NCBI GenBank assembly: GCA_964387885.1
Contig: CAYLYZ010000050.1
Coordinates: 1 to 41,937 of the forward strand
DNA: 41,937 nucleotides
Source: JABGPL01 sp964387885
Lineage (GTDB): Bacteria > Electryoneota > AABM5-125-24 > Hatepunaeales > Hatepunaeaceae
Reading direction: 5' to 3'
This document shows, in pieces, positions 1-6,978 of the stretch (position 1 is the stretch's first letter; the number at the start of each line of letters is the position of its first letter). The notes under the pieces are model-generated. The model did not search any database and was not told the origin of the DNA. It was given only the letters and a program-made list of their open reading frames with translations. Made by a program: the position numbers and the translations under genes.

Positions 1-262
1 ATAAACATTAGTATAACCAATTTTTACTTTTACACAAAATTACCGACAGGCTCCCGGCAATATCCATGATTGCATTTATTATGGTCACCATTGGGATTGG
101 AATCCCAGGCACCAATATTCCAGTTATTCGTGGTTCAAACCAGGCTTAGGCACTGTTAAGTATAAATCTCGTAGGGAGGTTATACCTGGAATATATGAGG
201 ATTCTTCAATGGAGTTGTTGGGGTGTTATATACAGTAAATGCGGATTTATTTATTTTACAAC

Positions 263-520
263 TTACGACCTGTATGCATCTTTTCGATGTCTAATATGAT
301 AGATTTTAATCTCTTTCAACTCTATAAGAACATTATAAATAATCCTGTAATTTCCAACTCGAATCCTGAAACCATTTCCCTGCGAGAGTTTTCTTGTTCT
401 TGAGGGAAAGGGGTTTTCTCTCATTTGAATCAGAATCTCAATTACCCGTTTTCGCGTTTTATCGGGGAGCTGTTTCAGTTCTTTTTTTGCTTTTTGGGAA
501 ACAATGATGTCCCAATTCAT
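263..520 (-). CDS. RelE/ParE-family toxin (mRNA interferase-like)
   Basis: An 85-residue basic protein with the RelE/ParE layout: an N-terminal helix pair rich in Lys (KAKKELKQLP), then a beta-sheet with FRIRVGNYRIIYNV and the C-terminal IYHIRHRKDAYRS. The G-x-YRIIY strand and the HRKDAY end are typical of the family. RelE members usually cut mRNA on the ribosome and ParE members poison gyrase; sequence alone does not decide which. Its start overlaps the stop of the upstream antitoxin by 4 bases, so the two are translationally coupled, as in type II toxin-antitoxin operons. Function is inferred from family and context. Confidence 0.85.
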   Translation of the reverse strand: MNWDIIVSQKAKKELKQLPDKTRKRVIEILIQMRENPFPSRTRKLSQGNGFRIRVGNYRIIYNVLIELKEIKIYHIRHRKDAYRS

Positions 521-732
521 CGTGTCAGTCCATCATTCTCCAACTCTGCTAATACCTCTTCCAAGGTATTCGTTTGATCATCTTCCCTTTCAGAAATTAT
601 TCTTGAGTCGTTCAGATCTTCCAGGGCTTCTAAAAATTCATCCATTTTCAACATGTTTCGAATGAGTTCAGCCTTTTCCTCTTCATTAAATTTTTCAATC
701 AGTTGAAGAGCATTTTTTACGTGTTCTGTCAT
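517..732 (-). CDS. Antitoxin partner of the RelE-like toxin
   Basis: A 71-residue, strongly acidic protein (several E/D-rich segments such as EEEKAEL and EREDD) directly upstream of the RelE-like toxin and overlapping it by 4 bases. Size, charge and order (antitoxin first) fit a type II antitoxin that neutralises the basic toxin and represses the operon. I do not see a clear DNA-binding fold; the helical N-terminus could be a dimerisation segment. A good ribosome binding site (AGGGTG, about 5 bases from the ATG) precedes it. The gene lies 19 bases after the ribbon-helix-helix gene and is probably in the same transcript. Confidence 0.75.
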   Translation of the reverse strand: MTEHVKNALQLIEKFNEEEKAELIRNMLKMDEFLEALEDLNDSRIISEREDDQTNTLEEVLAELENDGLTR

Positions 733-751
733 GTTAACACCCTGTTTTCAT

Positions 752-979
752 TTAAAGCGGGAATAAAACCACTTCACGCTGTCCATCATCATCCTGAATA
801 ATCAGCTTCGCGCCGGATTTCTTCTGTGTCAGCAGAAAATCATACACTGCAAGCGATTTCTTAATCACCTCAGTTATCGTTTCCGCCTCGGTTTCATCCC
901 TCAAATATTCCATCCGATCATGGACTTCTTGACGAAGTGCCAGGTTCAGACGTTTTATGGTTTTGTTGTTTTTTGCCAT
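752..979 (-). CDS. Ribbon-helix-helix (CopG/Arc-like) protein
   Basis: A 75-residue protein with a short basic beta-strand (TIKRLNLALRQEV) followed by two helices (HDRMEYLRDETEAE, then TITEVIKKSLAVYDFLL), the usual CopG/Arc ribbon-helix-helix pattern. The C-terminal tail (GAKLIIQDDDGQREVVLFPL) resembles small stand-alone RHH proteins whose tail ends in a beta-hairpin. Such proteins bind operator DNA as dimers. It has a clear Shine-Dalgarno (AAAGGAA, 5-6 bases before ATG). Its 5' end overlaps the upstream membrane-protein gene by about 62 bases in another frame, and it sits just ahead of the antitoxin-toxin pair. It may regulate this cluster; that is inference. Confidence 0.75.
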   Translation of the reverse strand: MAKNNKTIKRLNLALRQEVHDRMEYLRDETEAETITEVIKKSLAVYDFLLTQKKSGAKLIIQDDDGQREVVLFPL

Positions 980-1298
980 TTTGTTCCTTTAATACAGCCC
1001 GGAGGGCTATGATTACGATTATGAAAAGCAGTGCCGTAATCAGAATTACTACAGATAAACCTGTATAAGCCAGTGCCTGTCCATTTTTAATCACACTAAT
1101 ACAGATTCCGCTCATGCAACACATACCCGTGATTACGATCAAGGGTAGATGAGCTCCCTTCTTAACCAATTCCAAAGGAATTGTCCAGAATCCACTTTTC
1201 GGTTGAGGCATTCCTTGTTTATAGAATTCCTCAAATTGATCCAACGTCGATTTCTGATCTAAGTCATTTCTTGACTTAGGTGATAAATTCGCGTTCAT
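918..1298 (-). CDS. Small two-helix membrane protein, function unknown
   Basis: About 126 residues. A hydrophilic N-terminus is followed by two hydrophobic segments (roughly residues 51-68, with GMCCMSGICISVI, and 76-99, with VVILITALLFIIVIIALRAV) and a basic, Ser/Lys-rich tail. I recognise no family. I chose the ATG at 1298 rather than the one at 1346 because GAGAGG lies 8 bases upstream of it, while the 1346 ATG has no such site and lies inside the short reading frame at 1276-1362. Its 3' end overlaps the ribbon-helix-helix gene by 62 bases, an unusually long overlap. It could be a holin-like or toxin-associated membrane protein, but nothing in the sequence proves that. Confidence 0.5.
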   Translation of the reverse strand: MNANLSPKSRNDLDQKSTLDQFEEFYKQGMPQPKSGFWTIPLELVKKGAHLPLIVITGMCCMSGICISVIKNGQALAYTGLSVVILITALLFIIVIIALRAVLKEQNGKKQQNHKTSEPGTSSRSP

Positions 1299-1362
1299 AA
1301 CTGTCGACCTCTCGTTTAAAGAAGAGTCGACAGCTTGAACGCACATCGATAGAAGTTGTCAT
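1276..1362 (-). CDS. Possible 28-residue leader ORF
   Basis: A short frame (MTTSIDVRSSC, ending YEREFIT) preceded by the best Shine-Dalgarno in this cluster (GAGGAG, 8 bases before the ATG). It ends just inside the start of the membrane-protein gene, whose ATG lies within it in another frame, so the arrangement suits translational coupling. No similarity is recognised. It may be a leader peptide or chance. Confidence 0.3.
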   Translation of the reverse strand: MTTSIDVRSSCRLFFKREVDSYEREFIT

Positions 1363-1447
1363 TGTTTTGACTCCTCTAAAGTTTATGTGCGTTCTTACGG
1401 TGCATTCGATGAAACTGCCCAGTGAGTTTCAAATACAAAATAAGAAC
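1337..1447. promoter_or_regulatory. Nested inverted repeats upstream of the toxin cluster
   Basis: Three inverted repeats are packed here. GAACGCACAT (1337-1346) pairs with ATGTGCGTTC (1385-1394). GTTCTTA (1391-1397) pairs with TAAGAAC (1441-1447), enclosing GAAACT/AGTTTC (1411-1416 and 1425-1430). The first two overlap, so they are mutually exclusive structures. They lie upstream of, and across, the start of the leftward cluster and could be operators or a structured leader RNA. Pairing is seen directly; function is inferred. Confidence 0.4.
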
Positions 1448-1537
1448 GTTCAATTAAAACCGCAGCAACAGAATTGTAAATCCGGGCTTAGAACACTTCT
1501 GCAGGACAATATATCTTAATTTTTTGCTTACACGGAA

Positions 1538-1566
1538 AATATAAACATATTTTATGTATAATGCAA
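1538..1566 (-). promoter_or_regulatory. Candidate leftward promoter in the 1363-1767 gap
   Basis: Read on the minus strand, TTGCAT and TATATT are separated by 17 bases, a reasonable sigma-70-type match that would transcribe the toxin cluster with a leader of about 170 bases. On the plus strand the same AT-rich patch has TATAAT at 1557-1562, without a convincing -35, which could serve the rightward effector gene. The rest of the 405-base gap (1363-1767) holds the inverted repeats listed separately and a 12-base palindrome AATAAATTTATT at 1697-1708. No gene is seen in it. Confidence 0.3.
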
Positions 1567-1767
1567 GTATTGTTTCTGCGTATTATGTTTATTTTTGATT
1601 TTTCTCAAGATTTTGGTTTTACTAAAGGAAATATTTTGCGCGAGAGATTCTAAGTAGAAGTTCGAACAACGAGTATTGCAAATGAATCCAATCAGGAATA
1701 AATTTATTTGTAATATTCTCAACACTGCAATAAATGTGAAATGCAGAACTTAAAATAGGGAGTAGTT

Positions 1768-2937
1768 ATGATTGGTGCAAAGAAGAATAATTACCGTACA
1801 TTAGACTTGCGGCAGCTTGAAATAGAAATTGATTGTTGTAAAGATTTCGATTATCAGAAGAAAGTGAAAATTGGAGTTGCCGTTAACAATATTGCTGCTA
1901 TGCAACAACACAGACACAAGTTTAAATTAGTTAAAAATCACAATCATGATGTGAATAACTTATCTGAGCAAGAAAAGAATAGCATTATCCGATGCATACA
2001 TGATATGATTTTATCCAATGAGTGGGAATTGAGTGAAGATTATTTAACAACAAATCAAGACCATTCAGGATGGACTTATTTCGAGAAGGAGCATATTCAA
2101 TTTCCAAACAATGACCCTTGGGCTTTACGCTTGAGTCCAAGAGAATTAGGAAAGTTCTCATATTTTCTATCTCAAGAAAAGAAGAGGGAACAAGCCAAAC
2201 TTACACGGAAGGCAATTCTCCCGGTTATTATGCAGAAGTATTCTGATGTACCATATGGCTGGCTAATATATGAAGTTTTCATGCCTGAAGATATCGTTAC
2301 GAATGAATTGAAATATATGAAAGAGGAAGGTCTCCTGACCATTAGTGAAAATCAGAAGAAATTTGACTATGAGCAGTTCCCAATGACTGGTGGAGATGAT
2401 ATCAATCAGGATCATAACAGACTATTTGAACAGGATTACGAAGTGAGACTTACCGCCAAGGGGCGTAATGTTCTTGAGAAAATCAATTTTGAGAATAGCA
2501 ATTTGGTATTTTGTATTTTAAAGTGCGGTAAATCAGAACCATTTGTTTCTATGCGCAACTTATATAAGAATGTAATAGAGCAGGATGAAAATGGAAATCC
2601 TACTGGCTTAATCGCTTATATCCAAGAAGACGAAAATCCAGCTCAACTTGTAATAAATGAAATCTATGAGCAAATCCGCAATTGCAAATTCGTTCTAGCT
2701 GATATCACTGGAGGAAGTGAAAGTTGCATATACGAATTAGGTTATGCTCATGGGCTAGGAAAACGTTTCATTCTTGCGCGAAATAGAGAAGAATTTGAGG
2801 AAATGAAGACATTCGATTTGAATCAATACAGTCATATTTTGTGGGATGAACTCGATGATGAGCATAAATCGAAAATCCGTAAAGCGATTGCTGATGCGCA
2901 ACGGGGTGTGGAAAATGAGGTTTTGAATGCGGAGTGA
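1768..2937 (+). CDS. Winged-helix protein with deoxyribosyltransferase/TIR-like effector domain
   Basis: 389 residues. Residues 1-140 are of unknown fold. Residues about 143-237 look like a winged helix (LTRKAILPVIMQ, ELKYMKEEGLL, then a wing ending YEVRLTAKGRNVLEKI). Residues about 244-350 form a Rossmann-like domain with NCKFVLADITG (305-315) and IYELGYAHGLGKRFIL (321-336). The D-T-G ... Y-E-L-G-Y-A-H-x-L-G-K pattern is that of the nucleoside 2-deoxyribosyltransferase/DRHyd superfamily, in which the Glu of ELGYA (E323 here) is the catalytic nucleophile. Such domains, like TIR domains, are predicted nucleotide-degrading effectors in bacterial immune systems. GGGAG lies 6 bases before the ATG. 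The gene is divergent from a toxin-antitoxin cluster, which supports a defence role. Fold and role are inferred; the motif is seen. Confidence 0.6.
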   Translation: MIGAKKNNYRTLDLRQLEIEIDCCKDFDYQKKVKIGVAVNNIAAMQQHRHKFKLVKNHNHDVNNLSEQEKNSIIRCIHDMILSNEWELSEDYLTTNQDHSGWTYFEKEHIQFPNNDPWALRLSPRELGKFSYFLSQEKKREQAKLTRKAILPVIMQKYSDVPYGWLIYEVFMPEDIVTNELKYMKEEGLLTISENQKKFDYEQFPMTGGDDINQDHNRLFEQDYEVRLTAKGRNVLEKINFENSNLVFCILKCGKSEPFVSMRNLYKNVIEQDENGNPTGLIAYIQEDENPAQLVINEIYEQIRNCKFVLADITGGSESCIYELGYAHGLGKRFILARNREEFEEMKTFDLNQYSHILWDELDDEHKSKIRKAIADAQRGVENEVLNAE

Positions 2938-3005
2938 TCTCCCAATTGGATGGTCTTTATAGTAAGTTGTTGTGATTACTGGATGCACTTAACAAGTTAA
3001 GCATA

Positions 3006-3077
3006 TATCCCGCCTACGCGGGAATGACAAGAGGAAATTACGATCCCAGTGGTTGTCATTCCCACTCAGGTGGGAAT
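3006..3077. repeat. Two inverted dRS3-like short palindromes
   Basis: Two small elements face each other. 3006-3025 is TATCCC-N8-GGGAAT with stem CCCGC/GCGGG. 3058-3077 is ATTCCC-N8-GGGAAT with stem CCCAC/GTGGG. In addition GGGAATGACAA (3020-3030) and TTGTCATTCCC (3053-3063) form an 11-base inverted repeat joining them. The ATTCCC-N8-GGGAAT form resembles the dRS3 repeats known in Neisseria. They sit between the convergent effector and ptb genes; no T-run follows, so I do not call them a terminator. Confidence 0.65.
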
Positions 3078-3111
3078 CCAGGTTTTTCAATATCTTAGAA
3101 AATACACCTGA

Positions 3112-4062
3112 TTATTTCCCCCCCGCCATCATAATCGACATTGCCAGCGAATGCTGAATATTCTCCGGACTTTCGCTCCGAGATGTCAGTACAACCGGGA
3201 AAGGCAAGCCCACAATCACACTTGCAGAAATTCCACCACAAAGTGTTATTAGCGACTTGAACAAAAGGTTGCCGATACCGAGGTTGTTGACAACCAGAAT
3301 GTCGGCTCTGCCTGCTACTTTGCTCTCGACACGTTTCTTTTTCACGGCTTCCATATTTATCGCGAGGTCGAGTGACAGAGGTCCGTCGACCTGGATACCT
3401 TTGGCGAATTGTCCACGCTCACACATCATTGAGATGACCGCTTCTTCGAGTGATACAGGGATGCTCGGTGAGACTGTTTCGACGGCTGCGAGTAATGCGA
3501 CTTTAGGTTCATCTATTCCGAGGAAATGTGCGAAATCGAGGACTACCTGCAGGTGCTGCAGGCGTTTTGGCAAATCAGCGTTGACAATTACTGCGGGATC
3601 GGTGATTAATAAGAGTCGGTCGAGGACTTTGAGTTTTGTAAGAACGATATTCGTATATAGATCACCGCGTTTTCGGATTCCGAGGTCTCGACTTAACAGC
3701 ACCTTCATGAAGTCGTAAGCCAGTAGTTTGCCGCGCATCAGGATGTCCGATTCCCGGTTGTCGACCTGACGGGCTGCTATTGCGGTAGCTTTGTGCTCGT
3801 CCTTCTCATCTATTATTTTCCAATTATCAGTGGAGTGTCCGAGCTTTTCAAGCGATTCAGCAATACGTCTTGGATGACCTACCAGGATTGGATCGATTGA
3901 CCCACGTTCCTTGCCTAATGCTACACCGCCAAGTCCCATGATGTCTTCACCTGCAGCAACTGAGACTTTATATGGTCCATTCTTTTCAACAAGTTCCTCA
4001 GCAATCTTTAAGATTTCATCGAGGGATCGAACCTGATTATCTACTTTATAATCCCATTTCAT
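3112..4062 (-). CDS. ptb: Phosphate butyryl/acetyltransferase paralogue 1
   Basis: A 316-residue protein of the phosphate acetyl/butyryltransferase family, which converts acyl-CoA plus phosphate to acyl-phosphate plus CoA in the cytoplasm. Family landmarks include DILMRGKLLAYDFMK (the usual ILMKG segment), VDGPLSLDLAINMEA, VAGRADILVVNNLGIGN and PFPVVLTSRSES. Length is normal for Ptb (about 300). A GAGGTG ribosome binding site overlaps the stop of the upstream paralogue, whose stop lies only 4 bases away, so the two are surely co-transcribed. The C-terminal third departs from the consensus more than in its neighbour (for example NN for the usual P-D before I-x-x-GN), suggesting altered substrate use. 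The preferred acyl group cannot be read from sequence. No butyrate or acetate kinase gene lies nearby. Confidence 0.85.
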   Translation of the reverse strand: MKWDYKVDNQVRSLDEILKIAEELVEKNGPYKVSVAAGEDIMGLGGVALGKERGSIDPILVGHPRRIAESLEKLGHSTDNWKIIDEKDEHKATAIAARQVDNRESDILMRGKLLAYDFMKVLLSRDLGIRKRGDLYTNIVLTKLKVLDRLLLITDPAVIVNADLPKRLQHLQVVLDFAHFLGIDEPKVALLAAVETVSPSIPVSLEEAVISMMCERGQFAKGIQVDGPLSLDLAINMEAVKKKRVESKVAGRADILVVNNLGIGNLLFKSLITLCGGISASVIVGLPFPVVLTSRSESPENIQHSLAMSIMMAGGK

Positions 4063-4066
4063 TTGA

Positions 4067-5038
4067 TCACCTCGTGTGGATGTAATGTGCTACAACAACT
4101 GCGAGCGAAATCGAAGCGAGCTTGCTAGCAGCGTTATCAGCCCTCGAAACCAGTGCTATTGGTACGTTTGCACCGAGGATAACACCTGCGAACGTCGCAC
4201 CTCCAAACTGTACTAATGACTTGGCGAGAATGTTTGCTTCCTCAATTGAATTCGCAAGGACAATATCCGCCTGCCCGGCAACCGGACTGGTAATTCCCTG
4301 ATAATCGGCTGCTCGTGGGTAAACAGCAGTATCGAGACTCATTGGTCCATCAATAGTGCAGCTCTTAATCTGACCACGTTCTGCCATCTTTGAAAGGGCA
4401 GCAGCCTCAAATGTTTCGGGGAATGCTTTAACGATCCGGTCAATCGGAGTTAATGCAACTACTTTAGGTCTATCAATACCGATTGATCGGCAGACGACTA
4501 CGCTATTGCGGATCATCTCAATCTTCTGTTCGAATGTTGGCTTGATGATCATCCCACCGTCAGTAACAGCTAACAACTTGGGATAACGATTTGGCGACAG
4601 TACTGCGGTGTGTGATAATAAACCACCTTCACGTCGTAAACCATATTCCTTTTTTAAAACGTTCTTGAGGAGTTTACCAGTACTTAAGATTCCCTTAAGA
4701 ATAACGTTTGCTTCACCGGTCGAAGCTGCACGAGCAGCTATATCTCCGGACTCTTCGTCACTATTGGAATGGATGATCTTGAACTCGTCGGGATTTGCTC
4801 CGAATTGTTCGATCAGTTCTTTTATTTTTTTCGAATCCCCAATCAGGATACCATGAGCTATCCGTTCTTTCTGCGAATTGATGATTGCCTCAATAACTGC
4901 ATCGTCATGTGCTGCTGCGACAGCAACATAATATGGCTCATCAATATCACTGATCTCCCGCGCTCTTGCTACAATATCAGCAGTAGACTGAAGCAGCGGG
5001 ATTTTTTCTCTTTTCTTCTTAAGTATTGTATTTGTCAT
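4067..5038 (-). CDS. ptb: Phosphate butyryl/acetyltransferase paralogue 2
   Basis: 323 residues, same family as the downstream gene. Landmarks are HGILIGDSKKI, NVILKGILSTGKLLK, IDGPMSLDTAVYPRAA, VAGQADIVLANSIEEANILAKSL and PIALVSRADNAASKLASI; the last two agree better with Ptb/Pta consensus than those of paralogue 1. It is the first gene of a leftward two-gene operon. The ATG follows an A-rich stretch (AAAAAAGAC) with only a weak Shine-Dalgarno. A promoter with a hairpin over its start point is seen upstream. Two tandem Ptb genes could form one hetero-oligomeric enzyme or serve two different acyl-CoAs. The reaction is known for the family; the in vivo substrate is not evident. Confidence 0.85.
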   Translation of the reverse strand: MTNTILKKKREKIPLLQSTADIVARAREISDIDEPYYVAVAAAHDDAVIEAIINSQKERIAHGILIGDSKKIKELIEQFGANPDEFKIIHSNSDEESGDIAARAASTGEANVILKGILSTGKLLKNVLKKEYGLRREGGLLSHTAVLSPNRYPKLLAVTDGGMIIKPTFEQKIEMIRNSVVVCRSIGIDRPKVVALTPIDRIVKAFPETFEAAALSKMAERGQIKSCTIDGPMSLDTAVYPRAADYQGITSPVAGQADIVLANSIEEANILAKSLVQFGGATFAGVILGANVPIALVSRADNAASKLASISLAVVVAHYIHTR

Positions 5039-5051
5039 GTCTTTTTTGCGT

Positions 5052-5067
5052 GTAAGTTTTTACTTAC
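5052..5067. promoter_or_regulatory. Hairpin/operator at the ptb transcription start
   Basis: GTAAGT and ACTTAC form a perfect 6-base inverted repeat around TTTT. It lies 14-30 bases upstream of the ptb start codon and covers the transcription start predicted from the adjacent promoter, a position suited to a repressor site or an RNA hairpin in the leader. Confidence 0.4.
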
Positions 5068-5070
5068 CCC

Positions 5071-5099
5071 AATATATGTTATCTGCCGTTCAAGAGCAA
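5071..5099 (-). promoter_or_regulatory. Predicted promoter of the ptb pair
   Basis: On the minus strand TTGCTC (-35) and TATATT (-10) are spaced by 17 bases, predicting a transcript start near 5064 and a leader of about 26 bases before the ATG at 5038. The rest of the gap to 5320 shows no clear feature; the rightward operon promoter must lie in it, but I see only weak boxes. Confidence 0.5.
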
Positions 5100-5319
5100 T
5101 CCATTTACAGGGTTGAGCTTCTTCTGAATCAATTCTTTCGCGCTTGCAGAGCATACTACTGAAAATGGGATGATAAACCTTTACCAACGGGTGGAAAGGG
5201 ATGAATCTTCCTTGATTTTTCCCGGGCTTGATGATTATCTTTCAGCATGTATTGTAAGTTTGATAAGTAGCCCACCGAACAGGTGTTTGATGAATGAGTA
5301 GTCTACGAGATCAGGTGTA

Positions 5320-6978
5320 ATGACAGAACCACAAACTACAAAAACTCTCTCTTCCGACAAACCCACCTTATTGCACTTATTGATTTTTTGGCTGTTACCC
5401 ATTACTGCTGTTGTGATTATGCGCTTGCCTTACATGGGATTGATCACTATGAATTCCGATGAAGGCCTATATGCAACAGTCGCACGAGCCATGCAGAACG
5501 GGGGTTTGCCTTACCGGGATGCCTGGGATCATGCTGCTCCGGGAATATTCAACGTGTACTGGGTATTGTTTACACTTTTCGGTAAGTGGAACATGGATGC
5601 GGTGCGGATCTTAGCACTGTTTGCACATTCAGTTTCGGCATTGATTGTTGGTTACGACATTAAACGACGTTATGGCTCAATATCAGGCTCGATAGCAGGT
5701 GTTTTCACTGCTGTTGCAATTGGATGTTATCTGCCAGCAGATGTGATTGCAGTCTTAACTGAAACGTTCATGCTCCCACCTTTACTTGCAGCAGCAGTTA
5801 TGCTATTCAAGTGGTGTGAGGGAGGCCGAACCCGTCCTGTAATTTCTGCGTTACTCATTGCACTTGCAATCTGGTTTAAGATTCACGCGCTTCACATCTC
5901 AATCCTCTTGCTGGGAGGAGCCATTTTAGGCAGATGGATTAATAGTATGCTAACTATCAGGGATGTTGTTACAACTCTGAAAATACTCGTTTACGCTGGA
6001 ATTGCATATCTTATCCTTATCCTTCCACTAATCTTCAGAGGGGGATTTGGCAGTTATTGGGAAATGTACATCAAGTATAATATCTTCTACATGAATATCG
6101 GGACTTATGGAGATGGCTTTTTTTACGGTTTGTACAAAACAGTATCTCAATGGGCATACCCGCAATTCACAATTATTTTGCTCGGTTTAGCAGGTTTTTG
6201 GAGGTTAGCCAGGAATACATCCTCAAAGCAGGGACGAGGCGTGATGATGGTCTGTGTTTTAATCGGATCATTTTTCGTAGCATTAGCAGGGGGGAGGTTA
6301 TTCGGGCATTATTTCATTCCAGCGGCAGCTTTTTATGGCTGGATTGCCGCTGAAGGTTTTGTTTATTTAAGAGATGTTATCCGAGACCGGAATTTCCTGA
6401 ATCGGAAAGCTGTTAAAGTGGCAGGACTGATTCTGCTAACAATCGGAATGTTGTTTTCAATTCACTTTTTCCACGGTAATGCGTATCGAATGCGGATTTA
6501 TATGGCTCAGAATGATATAAATGTCGGACACAAGTTTACGAAATTGGCTAAGAAAATACAAGAGATCACGAAACCGAATGATAAGATATGGGTTTGGGGA
6601 TTTGCCCCTGAGATTTATTTAGATTGTCAGAGGGATTGTTCTTCAAGGTTTATTAACTGCAATTATCTGGTCGGCCTGATTCCCTGGGTAAATGTTGATC
6701 CGGAGGTGGATACTTCCGATCTTGCGATTCCCGGGAGTTGGCAAAAACTTCGGGATGATCTAACATCAGACCCACCTGTTGTTATTGTGGATGCAGCAGC
6801 TGCTAATTACCAATTCTGGGGCAAATACCCGTTATCAACACGACCAACTCTAAAGAAGTTCATTAACGGTAATTACCAGAATCTTGGAAGTTTCAACAAG
6901 TTTCATCTTTATCTAAGAAATGATGCAATTACCTCGGGCACAATTAATCCTGAGAATACGGAACAGGGACAGAAATGA
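5320..6978 (+). CDS. GT-C membrane glycosyltransferase (family 39/ArnT-like)
   Basis: 552 residues with about ten hydrophobic segments and a soluble C-terminal part (about 405-535), as in dolichyl/polyprenyl-phosphate-sugar transferases of the PMT/ArnT group. The first outside loop carries the acidic pair expected at the active site (MNSDEGLYATVARAMQ, D47-E48) followed by PYRDAWDHAAPG (residues 65-75), a pattern common in bacterial GT39-like proteins. Such enzymes take a sugar from a lipid carrier in the inner membrane and place it on a lipid, glycan or protein facing the periplasm. The acceptor is unknown. The start ATG is preceded closely by AGGTG, and the 3' end overlaps the next gene by 4 bases (ATGA), making this the first gene of a four-gene operon. 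Confidence 0.75.
   Translation: MTEPQTTKTLSSDKPTLLHLLIFWLLPITAVVIMRLPYMGLITMNSDEGLYATVARAMQNGGLPYRDAWDHAAPGIFNVYWVLFTLFGKWNMDAVRILALFAHSVSALIVGYDIKRRYGSISGSIAGVFTAVAIGCYLPADVIAVLTETFMLPPLLAAAVMLFKWCEGGRTRPVISALLIALAIWFKIHALHISILLLGGAILGRWINSMLTIRDVVTTLKILVYAGIAYLILILPLIFRGGFGSYWEMYIKYNIFYMNIGTYGDGFFYGLYKTVSQWAYPQFTIILLGLAGFWRLARNTSSKQGRGVMMVCVLIGSFFVALAGGRLFGHYFIPAAAFYGWIAAEGFVYLRDVIRDRNFLNRKAVKVAGLILLTIGMLFSIHFFHGNAYRMRIYMAQNDINVGHKFTKLAKKIQEITKPNDKIWVWGFAPEIYLDCQRDCSSRFINCNYLVGLIPWVNVDPEVDTSDLAIPGSWQKLRDDLTSDPPVVIVDAAAANYQFWGKYPLSTRPTLKKFINGNYQNLGSFNKFHLYLRNDAITSGTINPENTEQGQK

Noticed and set aside
1..262. Possible 3' remnant of a gene on the minus strand (NNWNIGAWDSNPNGDHNKC..., ending at a stop near 30)
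   Set aside because: The open stretch is only about 35 codons, has an upstream stop and no start, and no family is recognised. It could be a decayed gene, but the evidence is too thin to list.
1299..1346. Longer N-terminus of the small membrane protein, starting at 1346
   Set aside because: No ribosome binding site precedes that ATG, and the ATG at 1298 has a good one. The added residues come from the leader-ORF region.
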